Origin: Gymnothorax reevesii
Taxonomy: Eukaryota; Chordata; Actinopteri; Anguilliformes; Muraenidae
Reading direction: 5' to 3'
DNA length: 64,000 nucleotides
NCBI GenBank assembly: GCA_029721435.1
Contig: CM056577.1
Span: forward strand, 31,464,719 to 31,528,718
Shown: piece after piece, positions 31,262 to 43,600 of the stretch
Layout of the letters: each line of letters opens with the position of its first letter
How positions within the stretch are numbered: position 1 is the stretch's first letter
Notes under the pieces: model-generated
Database searches by the model: none
What the model saw: only the letters and a program-made list of their open reading frames with translations
What the model was told of the DNA's origin: nothing
Program-made: the position numbers and the translations under genes

Positions 31262-33035
31262 GGGCTCTAATTTCATAGACCAGGTGCAGGCGCGGCGCAT
31301 GGGGGTTGCGCCGCGCCAACGGGGTGTGTCCAGGCGTATGTGGCAATTTCGTGCCCGGCGTAGCCTGGCGCAAGTACTCCTCCTCTGCCCCTCCTTCCAG
31401 CGCAAATTGGCAAAGAAGGCGACACGGCCGAGTCAAATCTTGCTCACTGGCAAGAGAAATGATGGATAGCGTGTTCGTATTATTACAAACTGATGCTGCT
31501 TTAAATTTTGAGATTAACATGCATGGACAACATGCAAGATACGTGACACATTTATTTTCAATATGTGATCTTTACTCAGTACGAGATCATAGCAATCAGG
31601 CTGTATTCCTTTCCCCCACTAAAGACGATATAACCTAAGTGACAATAATTGTACCCAAGTATTAAGCCGCTTGCACACTGGACGCGAAACAAATTTTTCG
31701 CTCGACAGATTGCATCTTGTGTCCGAAAGTCTGACAGGGTTTTAATAAATCTCCGTGTCCGACTGTCTATTATTGTTTTAAATTTCCTCAAAACTACTGA
31801 CTCTTTTCGATATTAAAAGTGAATGTTTTGATAAGAGGGCTCAGTTCTTCAAGATGAGTACCGACAATTTCAATCAATGTTTCTGTTTAAGCTCTGCTCG
31901 ATTAAGTGAGTCGACACTGGCGCAAGACAATGTACAATACCACCGTGCCTGACAGCCAAAAAAAAAAAGGAGGACGATTAGAACAGATTGATAACGAAAT
32001 AAAGAATAAAAAGAAGAAACATTTTAACAGAACATCCAAAGGACACTGCGATTTATTTATTGGCGGGTCATCTTTGTTGGATATCCCGTTTGTTGGTGAT
32101 ATATTTTTATTCTTTATTTCGTTAGAAATATGTTCTCATATAAATACTTTTACTTTTTGCTGGCTGGTGGACATGGAGTATTTTGCATTTCGTGTCGGAC
32201 AGTCTTGATCGTGCATGCGATAATTTCTTCACACTGTCAATGGTCATGGAATTGATTTGATCACGCACTATTTTATCTCTGCTGTGGAAATAAAGCGTGA
32301 ATCTGTTCGATCCATCTGACTAATTTTCAAAAGAAAGACCGAAGAAAGACTGCTGTCTATCTTCAACGAAAGAAAACAGACGAATAGGCTAAAAAGACCA
32401 AGAAAAGTCGATATGCATTTTGTGAAGGTCGAACACAAACATGGCCAAGTTTGCTCGTCTAATAATTCCTGGAATACTCGGAAAAATGAGAACTTTTATG
32501 ACTTTCGGACACGGAGCTATATTAAAACTCTGTCCGACTATCGCGTCTTTGCATTGACTTTGTCTGTAATCAGTCGTGCGAAAAATTCGTTTCGCGTCCA
32601 GTGTGCAAGCGGCTTTACTGAGCATATATATATAAGTTTCCATTATGCTTGGCAACCGCCTTTAATCTGACATCAGGACAATCGATATAGATACTATAAT
32701 TTATGTCCTTATTCAGATAGTTACATTAAATAGTGCTTCCTGTAATTATTTTTTGCATTGAAATATGCCACTACACAGAAATTAAACCAGTTTGAAGATG
32801 GCGAGCTTTCTGCGCAACTCCAGCGGAGACTTTTTCTACGAAATTGTCACTGCGTCTTGATAAATATGTGACACCTCCCCCTACTACGCCGCCACACCCA
32901 TCTCAGCGCACGTTCGTCTACCAAAGGCTGCGCACCTCACCAAATTACCACTGCGCAGGCTGCGCCGGACGAAATTATCACTGCGCGGGCTGCGCCAAGC
33001 TACGCCACTTGCGCTGCGCCAGGAAATTAGAGCCC
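31262..33035. mobile_element. Composite DNA transposon, copy A (GGGCTCTAA TIRs)
   Basis: TIRs GGGCTCTAATTTC and GAAATTAGAGCCC are flanked by CTA on both sides (31259-31261, 33036-33038), a 3-bp duplication that fits PIF/Harbinger-like insertion. Subterminal DNA is GC-rich with repeated GCGC/CTGCGCC motifs. No transposase frame. A second transposon (31665-32614) is nested inside and is shared with copy B. Confidence 0.75.
31665..32614. mobile_element. Inner DNA transposon of copy A (AGCCGCTTGCACACTGG TIRs)
   Basis: TIRs AGCCGCTTGCACACTGG and CCAGTGTGCAAGCGGCT continue as ACGCGAAAC...TTTTTCGC for about 37 bp. TTA flanks both ends (31662-31664, 32615-32617). The 950-bp body also folds (CCGAAAGTCTGACAGGG against CTCTGTCCGAC). 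No coding capacity. Confidence 0.8.
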
Positions 33036-33038
33036 CTA

Positions 33039-34928
33039 GAGTCAATGGGGCTCATCAGTTAGAACCGCAGAGACAGGAAAGTGACGGGCTGTTGGCTTGG
33101 GCTTGTAGCGGCATATTGCGGATACTTCCGTCTGTTTGTGAAAATGATGTGGTTGAATAGGTGTGGTGGTTGGTGGTTGAAGCTCACAGCACTCTTTCAA
33201 GACCTGACAGTGAAAACAACACCTCAGTCCTACCTTGTGAAAATCTGGAGGGAATGAGTGGCCACATACTGTAGCAGGGCCTGATCCCTTACAGGTCCTT
33301 ACAGGTTCATTGTAAGTGGAGCAATGCACATCAATAACAACTCTAAGGTCCTCGGGTTTGTTTTCTAAGATTGTTTCAAGAAACCAGATTACCCCATAGA
33401 AAACTCCACAAACATGTAAACGCCATGGAGAGATGACACTGGCTGGCTTTCGGACTTATTTATTCCAACAGTGCTAAAAAATGAACTACCTTATTGCCAA
33501 TCGCAGTTGGAAATACATTTGTGAAATTATCACATCATTGCAGCAAAGTGAGAAATAAATTACAATTCTCTTTACTACCCACTTTGAAGTTCTGATAAAC
33601 CAAATTTGTTTCAATGCATGAATGGTTGGGTGAGTTTGTAAGTGAATGAATGGATGAATGAATGAGTGGGACAGAGTACCCCCCTGCGACCAAGGAAAAA
33701 GAAAATTACCAGGAGCATGCTGGGAAATTTAAAAGCTATAATGCTATAATATAGACAAAGCACTAATATGAATAATTGAATAATAGCCTGAAGACATATG
33801 CATGGGAACCACTGGATCTCAGTCCAATGGGAAATTTGAGTGGCTCTCAATATTGTGTTAACCTCGTGAGTATGAGGCGAGCGAGAGACGGACTTATCAC
33901 GCCCAAAGGGCAGATAAACTTTTAATACACTTATTTACGAATTAGTAATATAAATTATGCATGCCCACATCTGGTCAGAAACATTGCATTTCAAATAGAG
34001 AGGCATTGTACAATGGAGTACATTTCTGGAGAGAAAGTGCTTGTTTATTCCTCCAAAAATGGATGGCGTCAGTAACAATTAGCCTGACATCAGAGAGCAA
34101 CCAGAGCTGGTCATCCCCTACATTAAATCATGTTCTGTTCCAAACAATCTGGAGAGCACAAAGTAGTTGTGAAAGCACCATATTTTCTTCTGTATTTTCT
34201 TTAGATCTACACTCTAAAAAATGAATAGTCGATGATACCACTCAATGATGCAATTTGATTGTGCCAGGTAATATTGCAAAGTGAAAGTTTATTTATATAG
34301 GTTGATCCTGGAAATTGCTCAATACATTAAAAAAACCTTCTTGCAATGTTGCTGCGATGTTGAGGCAACATTTTCTGACTGCTGAGTAAACACTATTGTT
34401 GCTTCCACTGCTGCCTCTTTATTTTTCAGACGGACGCTGCGGGACAGTTAAGGGATGAGCAAATACCGCTATCAGACTGATCCCTTCTAACGGAGCAAAT
34501 ACCGCTATCAGACTGATCACTTCAAAAGTCAAGGACTTTCAGCTGCAAACATGTAGAATTATGTACATCTATGACACTTCAGCACTTTTGGGCTTTGTGA
34601 ATTCTTCAAAATGGGTGCAATTTTCAATGATTCAGAATTTCAAATTCAAATATCTGTAGCAGTTTGTTTACTTCTGACTGCCGGAGCACCATCCGCCACA
34701 GACCTGAGGACAACACGCAACAATGATGCCATTTGTATTGGCGTTCGGCTTCTCAGTGCAGTGCTATTGGCAGTAGCCTTCAGTAATCAAACTACAGCTT
34801 GTCAGAATAGATTTGTTTGAGAGCTTGATCAACACTCTTGACAATAAAACGTTTAGGTTTTACAATGGCATGTATTAATCTGCAGCATGAACGGATTTGT
34901 TCAAAACTTTACAATATGCTCTATATGG
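33039..34928. other. Unique sequence; one short tandem duplication
   Basis: No gene supported. A 36-bp unit starting GAGCAAATACCGCTATC is duplicated at 34457-34492 and from 34493. Confidence 0.5.
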
Positions 34929-35316
34929 GGGTTCTCAAACTCCTGTCCTCGAGGGCTGCAGTGTCTGCGGAGTTTGGGGATTACCATTCTAATGGGCTCT
35001 AAATTGGGCCTCATTTACTGTCATAAACTTGCACCTTTTTTGCCAGTCATTTTAAATGTAATTTAACTATAAGATCACAATAGAGTTCTGTGTACATTAA
35101 GTGTAAACCACAATTTAATGAGTGCAGGACTCCACTTACAGATAAAATAATGAGGAAACAATGCGTTAATTTAACTGTGAAATTCAGACAGTTTATGTCA
35201 GTGTAAGCATGGCGTGTGACCTCCTGAGCCAATCAATGACTTACGTTAAGCATTAAGTGCAGGAAAAAACCAAAAGCCGGCAGACACAGTGACCCTCCGG
35301 AATGTGAGTTTGAGAC
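34929..35316. mobile_element. hAT-like MITE, diverged
   Basis: The left end GGTTCTCAAACTC and right end GAGTTTGAGACC belong to about 40 bp of imperfect inverted similarity (both carry the GTGTCTGC motif inward). The termini resemble hAT ends. No clear 8-bp duplication remains. Confidence 0.55.
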
Positions 35317-35577
35317 CAAATAATTTTGCTTTCGAATGCTTTTAATTTCCCAGGCCAGTATCGTACAGAACACACACTGTCATGTAAAGGAGCGAGGCAT
35401 TCACCCTCAGCTCTCATACAGTATTGTGATTAGGAGGGAGATTAAAGTGAACATGTGAGCTATGCTGCGTAATACTGTGTGAAAAGGAATATATTTCACT
35501 CTAAAGTCAAACTAATGAGAAAATTCCATATTGAAGCATTCACATTTTCATTTATCAAACATGCTTACGTTCTTTAA

Positions 35578-36194
35578 AGTCAAGCTGAAACGGCATTTCG
35601 AGAGTATCTAACTTCCGTATCAAGAAATATTTCCGAGCAAAACAGCATAGACAGGCGGGACATAACGTTGGGCGGAATTCGCTTTGACCGTTGAAAAGTG
35701 GGTGTACACTGATGGAGAGGCGAAGCCATCCTATGCTCCATGTAGTTGCTTAAGCAGTCCACTGTAAAATACCTTGAGCATAATCTGGAGCTGTTAAAGA
35801 TACCACTTACCTGAAAGTGAATAAATTCTAGCCAGCAGGTCCATAGCCACAGTATTTTGGGGAAACGAAACAAAGTTTGAGGTGGTAAACACCCAAAGAC
35901 GCACCGACATACCATGCTAGCCAGCTAACAAATGAATCTAAGCTCTGGTCCACTAAGAATTTAAGATTGATTGACGAGTGGATGATGTGATATCATTGGT
36001 TGAAATTGGTTGGTACTAGCTTACGCAAGCACAAGGCATATTTTGTTTTACATGAAGAAAACATGATTTGATTTTGATATAAGAATACAAAGAAACAAAT
36101 GTAATTTTTTTTTTTGTCATTTATGGTGGAATAGATACACAATATGAATGTGATCTAAAAGGGTTAAAAAGGCATTTTTCATTTCAGCTTGACT
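35578..36194. mobile_element. Kolobok-like MITE, 617 bp
   Basis: TTAA at 35574-35577 and 36195-36198 bounds TIRs AGTCAAGCTGAAA and TTTCAGCTTGACT. The 111-codon minus-strand frame inside has no recognisable domain and is treated as chance. Confidence 0.75.
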
Positions 36195-36592
36195 TTAACG
36201 TTGACTTTTACGTTCATTCTAGGTTCTAACTCCGCTCAGGGGCCAAATTCAGGACAGATAACTGATCGGATGTGCTGTGTTCACACTATTGTTTTCCGTG
36301 ACGGTATCCGTTATCTAGGTCAAGATGGATAACCAATCGGAATGTTCCGAAGACGTCATGTGTCAGAAAGTTTAGATACCGACAACAACAACATGGCAGA
36401 CGCAAGCAGTAGCAAGGAGGAACTGCTGCTTAAATGTATTGCCACACGAAATGACAGAAAGAGAAGACGGCGACAGTGGGTAAATTTAATAAAGACAGTT
36501 TTTTTCCACCTTAATGATAAGCTGTTCCACGCTTTTTGCCATGTTTGTTTGGGTTAGTATTTTGATCGACGCTGATTGGTCAAAAGAAGAAA

Positions 36593-38097
36593 TGTAGCGG
36601 TTTTTGCTGGGAAAACTAGGAAAACATGGGGAGAACACGGAACTCGGAAACACAGAACTCGGAAACAAGGGGAAAGAGACGCCAAGTGCTGGGAAAACCA
36701 ATAATTAAATAATAAAACTAAAAAGACTCGGATGGAAAAATAACGTGGCGCACAGGCCAAAACACCCACCGTGCCCACGCACTGAAAAGGGGAAACTCAG
36801 GAAGCAAATAACCAAGAAACTTGGAAAGACAGGGGGAAACAGGAACTGGGGCACTCGGGAACATTAGGGGGCAGACTAGGGCACTCTGGAACACTAGAGG
36901 GCAGACTAGGGCACTCTGGAACACTAGAGGGCAGACTAGGGCACTCGGGAACACTAGGGGGCAGGCTAGGGCACTCGGGACACAGGAGGCTCGGGCGGGC
37001 ACAGCAGGCAGAGGGCAGACTCGGACGGGCAACAGGCAGAGGGCAGACTCGGACGGGGCAGGCTTGGGAACACAGCAGGCAGAGGGCAGACTTAGAGGGC
37101 AGGCTCGGGAACACAGCAGGCGGAGGGCAGACTCGGGACTCGGGCAACGGGCACAGCAGGCAGATGGCAAACTCAGGTGGCACAGCTGGCAGAGGGCAAG
37201 CTCGGGAAAAACAGCAGGCAGAGGGCAGACTCGGACGGTAAAGGGACATTCGGACACAGGAGGCTCGGTAGGACCAGGAACACTTGGAGGCAACAAACTG
37301 TGGAAATGAGGGGAGTGATGAGATGTGGGATGATGAGGAATGGGGGGCGAACAGAATGAGTGTGAAGTCAGATCTGATCTGCTCTGCTGCGCCGTGGGAC
37401 ACATATAGGGAGGAGGCACAGACAAACACAGGTGCAGGAAATTAATATAATTAACAAGGGGTGGAACAAGAGGGAAACCTAATTACATGAAACAGAAAAA
37501 CATCAACACACGGACAAGGATCACAAGACTCTCCAGTAGACGGGATAAAAATAAACTGAATAAAAACTCCTAAGTGCATAGAGTGAGAAGCAGGACAGAT
37601 GAGATAAATGCAGAGAATCTGCCGAAGACACAGCGAAGCAGATTAAGCTAAAGCAAGAGGCGGAGACTAGAACAGGGCAAATGTGGAGCGGTTGTTAGTC
37701 AATTAGTTAGTGCAGCTGTACAATTCCGAGTGCTCGTTAGTACGTTAGTCTAGTACACAAGGTTAGTTTTGGTTAGTAAATTCTAGAAAACAACAAACTG
37801 TTAGTATGGGTTAGTAATATAGAAAAGCAAGGGGAAATTAGCAAACGAGAACGGAAGGAAGGCTGAAACCCAGAATCCATTAAATCACCCGAAATAGTGT
37901 CACAATCTATAAATACAAAAACTGCAACGAACAAATGACGCGACCGGGGAGAAAGCAAAGGCCGTACATGGGTAAGACGTGGACTGGAATAACACAGGAT
38001 AGATGCGAAATGTGAAACATTAAGACAACTGACTAAAAACGAAACCCACAGAACACAACAAGAAATCCGTCCATGGATTTTCTCACCGGACCTGACA
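36593..38097 (-). mobile_element. LTR-type retroelement repeat E, copy 1 (minus strand)
   Basis: On the minus strand it runs from TGTCAGGTCCGG to CCGCTACA. It shares with 42460-43600 and 59997-61252 a leader with many TTAGTAA/ACTAAC motifs, the phrase GGCGGAGACTAGAACAGGGC on the plus strand, and a similar order of blocks. Probably a solo LTR or LTR plus leader of one retrotransposon family. It carries a GC-rich minisatellite at 36851-37260 lacking in the other copies. No clear 5-bp duplication. Confidence 0.55.
36851..37260 (+). repeat. GC-rich double minisatellite inside LTR E1
   Basis: Part 1 is four exact-length 30-bp units (GCACTCGGGAACACTAGG type) from 36851 to 36970. Part 2 is about seven variable 29-41-bp units with ACAGCAGGCAGAGGGCAG from about 36996 to 37240. 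Because 30 is a multiple of three, all frames stay open, giving a 235-codon spurious Pro/Ser/Cys ORF on the minus strand. Confidence 0.9.
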
Positions 38098-38262
38098 GAA
38101 TGGGTCCGCGACCTATCTGAACTGATTCAATGTCCGGTACAGAATCCGTCCTGGTAGATGTGAACAGCTGTGCATTTTAACACTACAATAGTTACAAATT
38201 TATTCCCGAATTCGGTCCGCGCCCCTGAGCGGATTCAGGGCCGAGTGTGAATGAAGCTTAAG

Positions 38263-38583
38263 ACTCGTTACATTTCTGAGACTGAACAACTAAGAGCCAA
38301 GTGGTAAAAGCATTTCCATCACATTTTTCACCTACCTGTGAAGTAAGGATGGGAAAACGTTTTTTTATAGTTACCCAAGTGGATTTTCTAAAAACGGACA
38401 TATTGTGACTGAAGTAAGCTACTTTAAGCACTGGGGTGTTATAAACTTGGTGAGACAAATACAGCATGTTTTTATGGTGAACTTGAATAGTCCAAAATGT
38501 GACCTACATATTTTTAGGGTCTACAAATCTAACTCGGGGCACTTTCTGTTGAAGAGAGTCCTTTAATATATCGTTGTCCACTA
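38263..38583. other. Unique sequence
   Basis: Nothing recognised. Confidence 0.4.
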
Positions 38584-38586
38584 TAA

Positions 38587-38718
38587 AGCTTCTTTCACAC
38601 CGGACGCGAAACATTGTTCGCATGACAGATTACATTCAAAGTCAATGCGTCTTTGCATTAAATTTGAATGTAATTTGCCGTGCGAAAAATTTGTTTCGCG
38701 TCCCGTGTGAAAGCAGTT
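38587..38718. mobile_element. Short foldback MITE related to the inner transposon
   Basis: The 132-bp element is almost wholly an inverted repeat: CTTTCACACCGGACGCGAAAC at the left against GTTTCGCGTCCCGTGTGAAAG at the right. The GGACGCGAAAC core is that of the 31665-32614 and 48916-49882 elements, so it belongs to the same or a sister family. Confidence 0.75.
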
Positions 38719-38721
38719 TTA

Positions 38722-39987
38722 GTGTTGTGATTGCTCAATAATTTGTTACGAAGTTGTGAATGATTTGAGAATCCCCCTCCTCGTGACGCGAAGCTCATGT
38801 TCACACAAGAACACCTGTAGTCAAGCCCACTTAATAGATGCGCGCTGCTTAGGTGACCCTGAATGGTTGGTGTGTGCTGCTGACAGCACTTCATCAGCTC
38901 CAGGGGTTACGCTTCAACATCAGGGGGCTCATCTGGACACGATTGTGTCACCGCAGATCCTTCCCAGCATGCTTCGTAGCAGCATTATTAGAGCCTAGCA
39001 TGACTCCTCATTCTTACATGCGATTTTCGTCACCCCTGTTGTGAAAGCTTGTCTCCACTGCCCTTCATTTCTCCTCTAAGATGAGTTCAGTCTTACTGGC
39101 ATCCCCACCACAACCACAGCTGTTCCCCCAATAAGGTGTTTTCTGAAAATTCAGTATGTTGGTCTATCAGTCGCTATGGTCTTAGAACTGCATGAGTAGT
39201 GTGTGAGTTCCCCCTAAGCTGTTCGGCCTGCCCATCCTGCCACTAAGCAGATTGTTGCCAGTGTTTCACAGAAATGAGGGAAAAAAAAAAATTTACTTTG
39301 GTATTTTTATATAATATAAATATTCTTACAATTAGGCATGTCCTTGCCAGACCTAAGTGTTCAGGGCATTACAGGGCTGATCTCTAATTGAAACCCTGCT
39401 CGTCATTACAATTTAATATTGTCCATGTATTACTTAATCCTCAATATGTATTTTCATTTCCTGTATTGAAATGAGTCAGTTTATTAATGAATAAATGACC
39501 CCTGAAAGTACAATCATGTTTAGTTTGGATGTGAGAAAGTTCATTTTAAAAGTGGGGGGGACGCGTTCTCCATGAAGTACATTCTTTATGAAGCAACAAC
39601 ATTTTCAGAAAGGAAAGGTGATTAAAAGTGGCCTGCAGGTTTTTTTAACTCGCTGATGTACACATAATGGGATTCCTTCAGAGACAAGCCTTTCACAACT
39701 TAAGAGTACAAATGGATTAATAACCAAAGCACCAGCCAAACCAAGAGTCATTTACGAAAGATGGTTCAGCTTGAACTCATAAAAGACTTTTCTGCCGCAC
39801 ATTTTTAATTAGCTTATTTAGTTATGGAAACATATTTAGTTTGAAACGCATGAGAAATTACATGTCTAACAACTTCAGCTTGAGAATACTTTATTTTGTC
39901 TAAAAGATGCGAAGTTGTGAGCACTGTTTTGTTACACTCTATCATTAAAAAAAAATAAAAAATTGCCCAATGAATAATAAACTGGTA
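38722..39987. other. Unique sequence
   Basis: No gene or clear mobile element. Confidence 0.45.
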
Positions 39988-39991
39988 TTAA

Positions 39992-41547
39992 CCCTATAAT
40001 GCCCAGACACAGACATTATAGGAAAAATATGACCCAGTATTAAAGGGTAGTATTCAGATCCACTGTTCATCATGAGGTTTTTTTGACAGAAAAATATACA
40101 TTGCTGAACAGAACTTTTAATTCCAGGAGTATCATATCTGATACAGCCAAAAATCAGCACCCCACCAGAGCTCACTCAAATTTTAAAATTATTTATATGC
40201 TCTGTACTATCTATAGCCATCCCTTAACACGTATAAGAATACGTTTTTGTGTAATATTTACCTTGGAATGGCAAAATTCACTGCCATTGATATGGAATCA
40301 GTTGACACCAGATGCGGGAAAAGGGAATGAGGATTTTATTGAACCAAAACAAAACAGGCACGAGGGCCAACAAAAAACTTGGCCCAAAGGGTTGCAAAAA
40401 ACAAACTAAGGTAAGCTACACAGAGCTAAAAAACAAAGAATGCAAATGACAAAAAACAAAAGGCACTGGAAACTCCAGGCAAGAAGATCAAGAAAAATAA
40501 ATAACAAGACTAAATATATAAACACAAGACGAGAGGCTAGGACAAGACTTGAAACTAGAAATGCTAGGGAACTTGACAACAAGAACTTGGCTAAACTTGA
40601 ACATGCAACGAGACGCGAGACACTGTCTGCCAGCCAACTTCCACCGCATCCAGATAAAGGCTTGGAAATCATGACATGAGGGGTAACACCTGGAGAGAAA
40701 GAAACAAGAGGCATGGCAAGATCAAGACATGGACAGAGATTGGATGACATGACCTGCTCATTAAGAGAATGAGCGTGCTCAGCTTAAGTACCAATTAAGT
40801 ATGCAGTTTGGAAGCAAGCATGAATGTTAAGAACAGAAAAGCACAGCAAGATCTTGAAATAGCAAAGCAGGAATCATGACAATAAACTCCCTGTCTAAAT
40901 TAGTAGTATTAGTAATGTGCCTATCTAAGAATTACACCACCCAGTGAGTGTTAGTAAATGTTAGTCACTTAAAAACAGTTAATTGTCAATTAAGCTTAGA
41001 GAGCCCCGAATCAGCACAGCACAGAAGGAAGGGAGAAACCACAAAGCCAACCAGAGCTCAGAAATGTGCAGCAACGAAGGCACGGGGCGGAACGCAGACA
41101 AGCGGTGGAGTGGCATGGCAGACCTGGCAAAAACAAAAACATGGAAAAGTAAAAAACATGAACAATAAACATGAATGATGAAATACTTGATCCTAACACA
41201 AGAAACTGTTAAAACTGACTATGAACATGAACATGAACTTGAACTATGAACTATGAAACATGAAACTGTTAAAACCATGAATAATACTGTTCTGGCCAAA
41301 GGCCAGAACCCCGGAACACAACAGCCATGGTCCAAGGAAATTCATGAATTCCCATTCACATGGGCGCTACTACCTTGAAGTAACTGACTAGGGGAGAGAC
41401 TCCTGTAATCTCACTTCTTCCTTCCAGGTGGCAGCACCGTGTGTCAGATATGATACAGTGAGCAGTCGTGGTTGTGTTGCATCTTACCAGGTGAGCATGG
41501 TCCTTCAAATTTGGTGTATCATAAATGATACAGGGGGCATTATAGGG
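39992..41547. mobile_element. piggyBac-like non-autonomous element split by an LTR
   Basis: TTAA at 39988-39991 and 41548-41551 flanks perfect 13-bp TIRs CCCTATAATGCCC / GGGCATTATAGGG. CCC ends with TTAA duplication are the piggyBac signature. Internal inverted motifs (GTATCATATCTGATACAG at 40130; GATATGATACAG at 41448) also pair. Bases 40303-41323 are a later LTR-like insertion. Confidence 0.75.
40303..41323 (-). mobile_element. LTR-type insertion D (minus strand)
   Basis: On the minus strand an AATAAAA signal (complement at about 40335-40341) lies near the 3' end that reads ...CTGGTGTCA, and the 5' end begins TGTTGTGTTCCGG. A TTAGTAATG/TTAGTAAATG leader block at about 40905-40970 recalls family E. 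No protein coding found. Ends approximate. Confidence 0.5.
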
Positions 41548-41955
41548 TTAATATGTGTTTCATCAAATTAATGGATTATTCAAAATGAGCCCAAAGTTCA
41601 AACAAAATACCTTCAATTGCTGGGAAAAGAAAATTTATTTTCATCGGAGAAAAAACAGATTTTTACCATTGTTTCCTAGCAGTATGAGCCGAAATATTTT
41701 CCCTTTCATGTGAAAATCTGACGATAAGTCCAGAAACGCACTTGATGTCCACTGTTGTCATAGAAACCAGGCAAACTGTCATCTACACTTCATCTGACAA
41801 TGGATGAATTTTCTCAGCTTTATTAAAATTTTAGTGAGGTATTGATTTTCCCCCCTTTCTTCCACTGGCTGAGCTTACCCTGGAAAATTTTGTACGGATG
41901 TGAAAATGGTGCCTGACGTTGTCATGGTTTCATTGAAGCCAAATTGTCAGCCATA

Positions 41956-42459
41956 AATTTTATTTTATTTAACCTTTGTTTAACCAAGAAAATCCCATTG
42001 AGATTAAGAGCCTCTTTTTCAAGGGAGACCCGGCCAAGATCGGCAGCAGCAACTACAGAACACAGTTACACAATTACACAGGCTCAAGCAAAACACAAAT
42101 TTAAAAAATGTAAAAAGATTAAATTTCAAACAGATTATAAAAACAAGTGCATGTTGTGGAGTTGGCCTCAAGTAGTTTTGATTTGGATTTTAAAGTACTC
42201 AATTAATTTCTACTCATTTTGCAGCATATTCCAAGCAAAAGGTGCAGAGTGGGCAAAAGCCTTTTTACCCAATTCAGTATGGGCATATGGAACAAAAAGC
42301 AACAAGTAATCTTGTGAACGGAGAGAGTAATGAGCAGCACCTCTCTTATCAATTAAGGTGCAAATATAGGAAGGCAGAAGTCTGAGTATTGCTTTATGTA
42401 TAAAAGTATACGAATGACTGATCCTTCTGGTGGCCAGAGCAGGCCATCCCACCCGAGAG
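41956..42459 (-). pseudogene. LINE (Tx1/L2-like) reverse transcriptase C-terminus
   Basis: The minus strand has VGWPALATRRISHSYTFIHK, AHYSLRSQDYLLLFVP and ELGKKAFAHSAPFAWN, the conserved C-terminal block of fish Tx1/Rex/L2-type LINE polyproteins. The 3' UTR ends in an A-rich TTAAATAAAATAAAAT tail. The frame is cut at 42459 by an LTR insertion and continues at 43600-43853. Confidence 0.75.
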
Positions 42460-43600
42460 TGTGACGGTGCGTTCTGGAACCACACGCAAGAGAGGGAAAT
42501 CCAAAAAATGCATGCCTTTATTGGAGTCCGAGTCAAAGCCAAAAAACACAGGAATTGCCAAGCCGCAATACGAAATCCAAAAACAGTGTCGACTAGACAG
42601 ACAGGGGTTAGAAAGAGTAAGACAGATAAGCAGAGGTACAAAAACAAAAAAAAGTCGTGGTCGATGAAAAATGCGAAGGGTCATACACAGGGCATCCAAA
42701 CACAGAAATTGTGGTCAAACAAAAATGGGTGGAAATCCAGAAAGACAAAAACAATACAAAAAGGGCAATGGCAAGAATCAAAGTCGGACAATCCAGTAGA
42801 AGAGAAACAATATTCAATGGCATACGAGGCGCTCTGCACAAAGAAGTATTGATCAACGTTCTGACTGTGAGTGAAAAGACTCCTAATATACAAACAGGGA
42901 AGGTCACATGCTATACAGGAATCAGGTGTAGAGAATCAGACTAATTACAAGGGGAGAATCACATGAGGGAAGCCCTAACCATGAAAATTGGCGAAAGACA
43001 AAACACGAACGGGAATCAGACAAACCGCCTATGACATTTAAATAGCTCCAGTCCAGGAGTTCTATGTGCACAGATAATGAGCGCAGGAAAGTAATTAAGC
43101 ACGTGCGAGAGATCTCGCTGAAGCTCAGGAGAGGACAGAGACAGGCTAAGGGGCGGAGTATAGAACAGGGCGATTGCGGAGAGGAAATTAGTCTAAATTA
43201 GTAGCGGTGAAACTCTATATATTAAACTAGAGTGCTCATTAGTAAGTTAGTAATCTATATATATACATGGATTAGTTGTGTTAGTAGACTATGTTACAAA
43301 ATACAAATGTTAGTCTTGTTAGCAATCAGAACAGAAAGGCGAAGGAAGAAAACGAGAGGGAAAATTTTAAATACCGAAATTCATTTAAATCACCCAAAGT
43401 CAGTATACGCGCAGACAGGGAAGACGGACTGAACCAACTAGATCACAAGACAGGGGAGACAAGTGAAATGGAACTGAGGAATGGAATGAACCAAAAACCT
43501 GAGTATTACAAAAACCAAAAAGAATAAATAAAGGACAAAATCATGAACACAGAACCTGAACATAAACATGACCAAAAACCAAAAGTATAATTTACAGTGG
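42460..43600 (-). mobile_element. LTR-type retroelement repeat E, copy 2 (minus strand)
   Basis: It reads on the minus strand to ...GCACCGTCACA. An AATAAAGGC polyadenylation signal maps to about 42507-42515, and a TATTTAAAT box to about 43033-43041. The block order matches copies 1 and 3. It interrupts the LINE coding sequence. The 43600 boundary is approximate. Confidence 0.55.

Larger units (their letters stand above)
36205..38262. mobile_element. DNA-transposon host element split by an LTR
   Basis: Left TTCATTC...CCGCTCAGGGGCC (about 36212-36250) is inverted at the right as GCCCCTGAGCGGA...GAATGAA (about 38221-38252). The interior is occupied by the LTR at 36593-38097. Superfamily not assigned. 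Confidence 0.5.

Noticed and set aside
35580..35915. 111-codon minus ORF
   Set aside because: Inside a Kolobok-like MITE; no domain recognised.
36718..37425. 235-codon minus-strand ORF (and a 210-codon overlap)
   Set aside because: It is produced by 30-bp and related tandem repeats that lack stops; composition is repetitive Pro/Ser/Cys and no domain is visible.
42430..42944. 140- and 95-codon plus-strand ORFs
   Set aside because: They lie inside an LTR-type repeat and across its LINE junction, opposite to the LINE frame; no domain.
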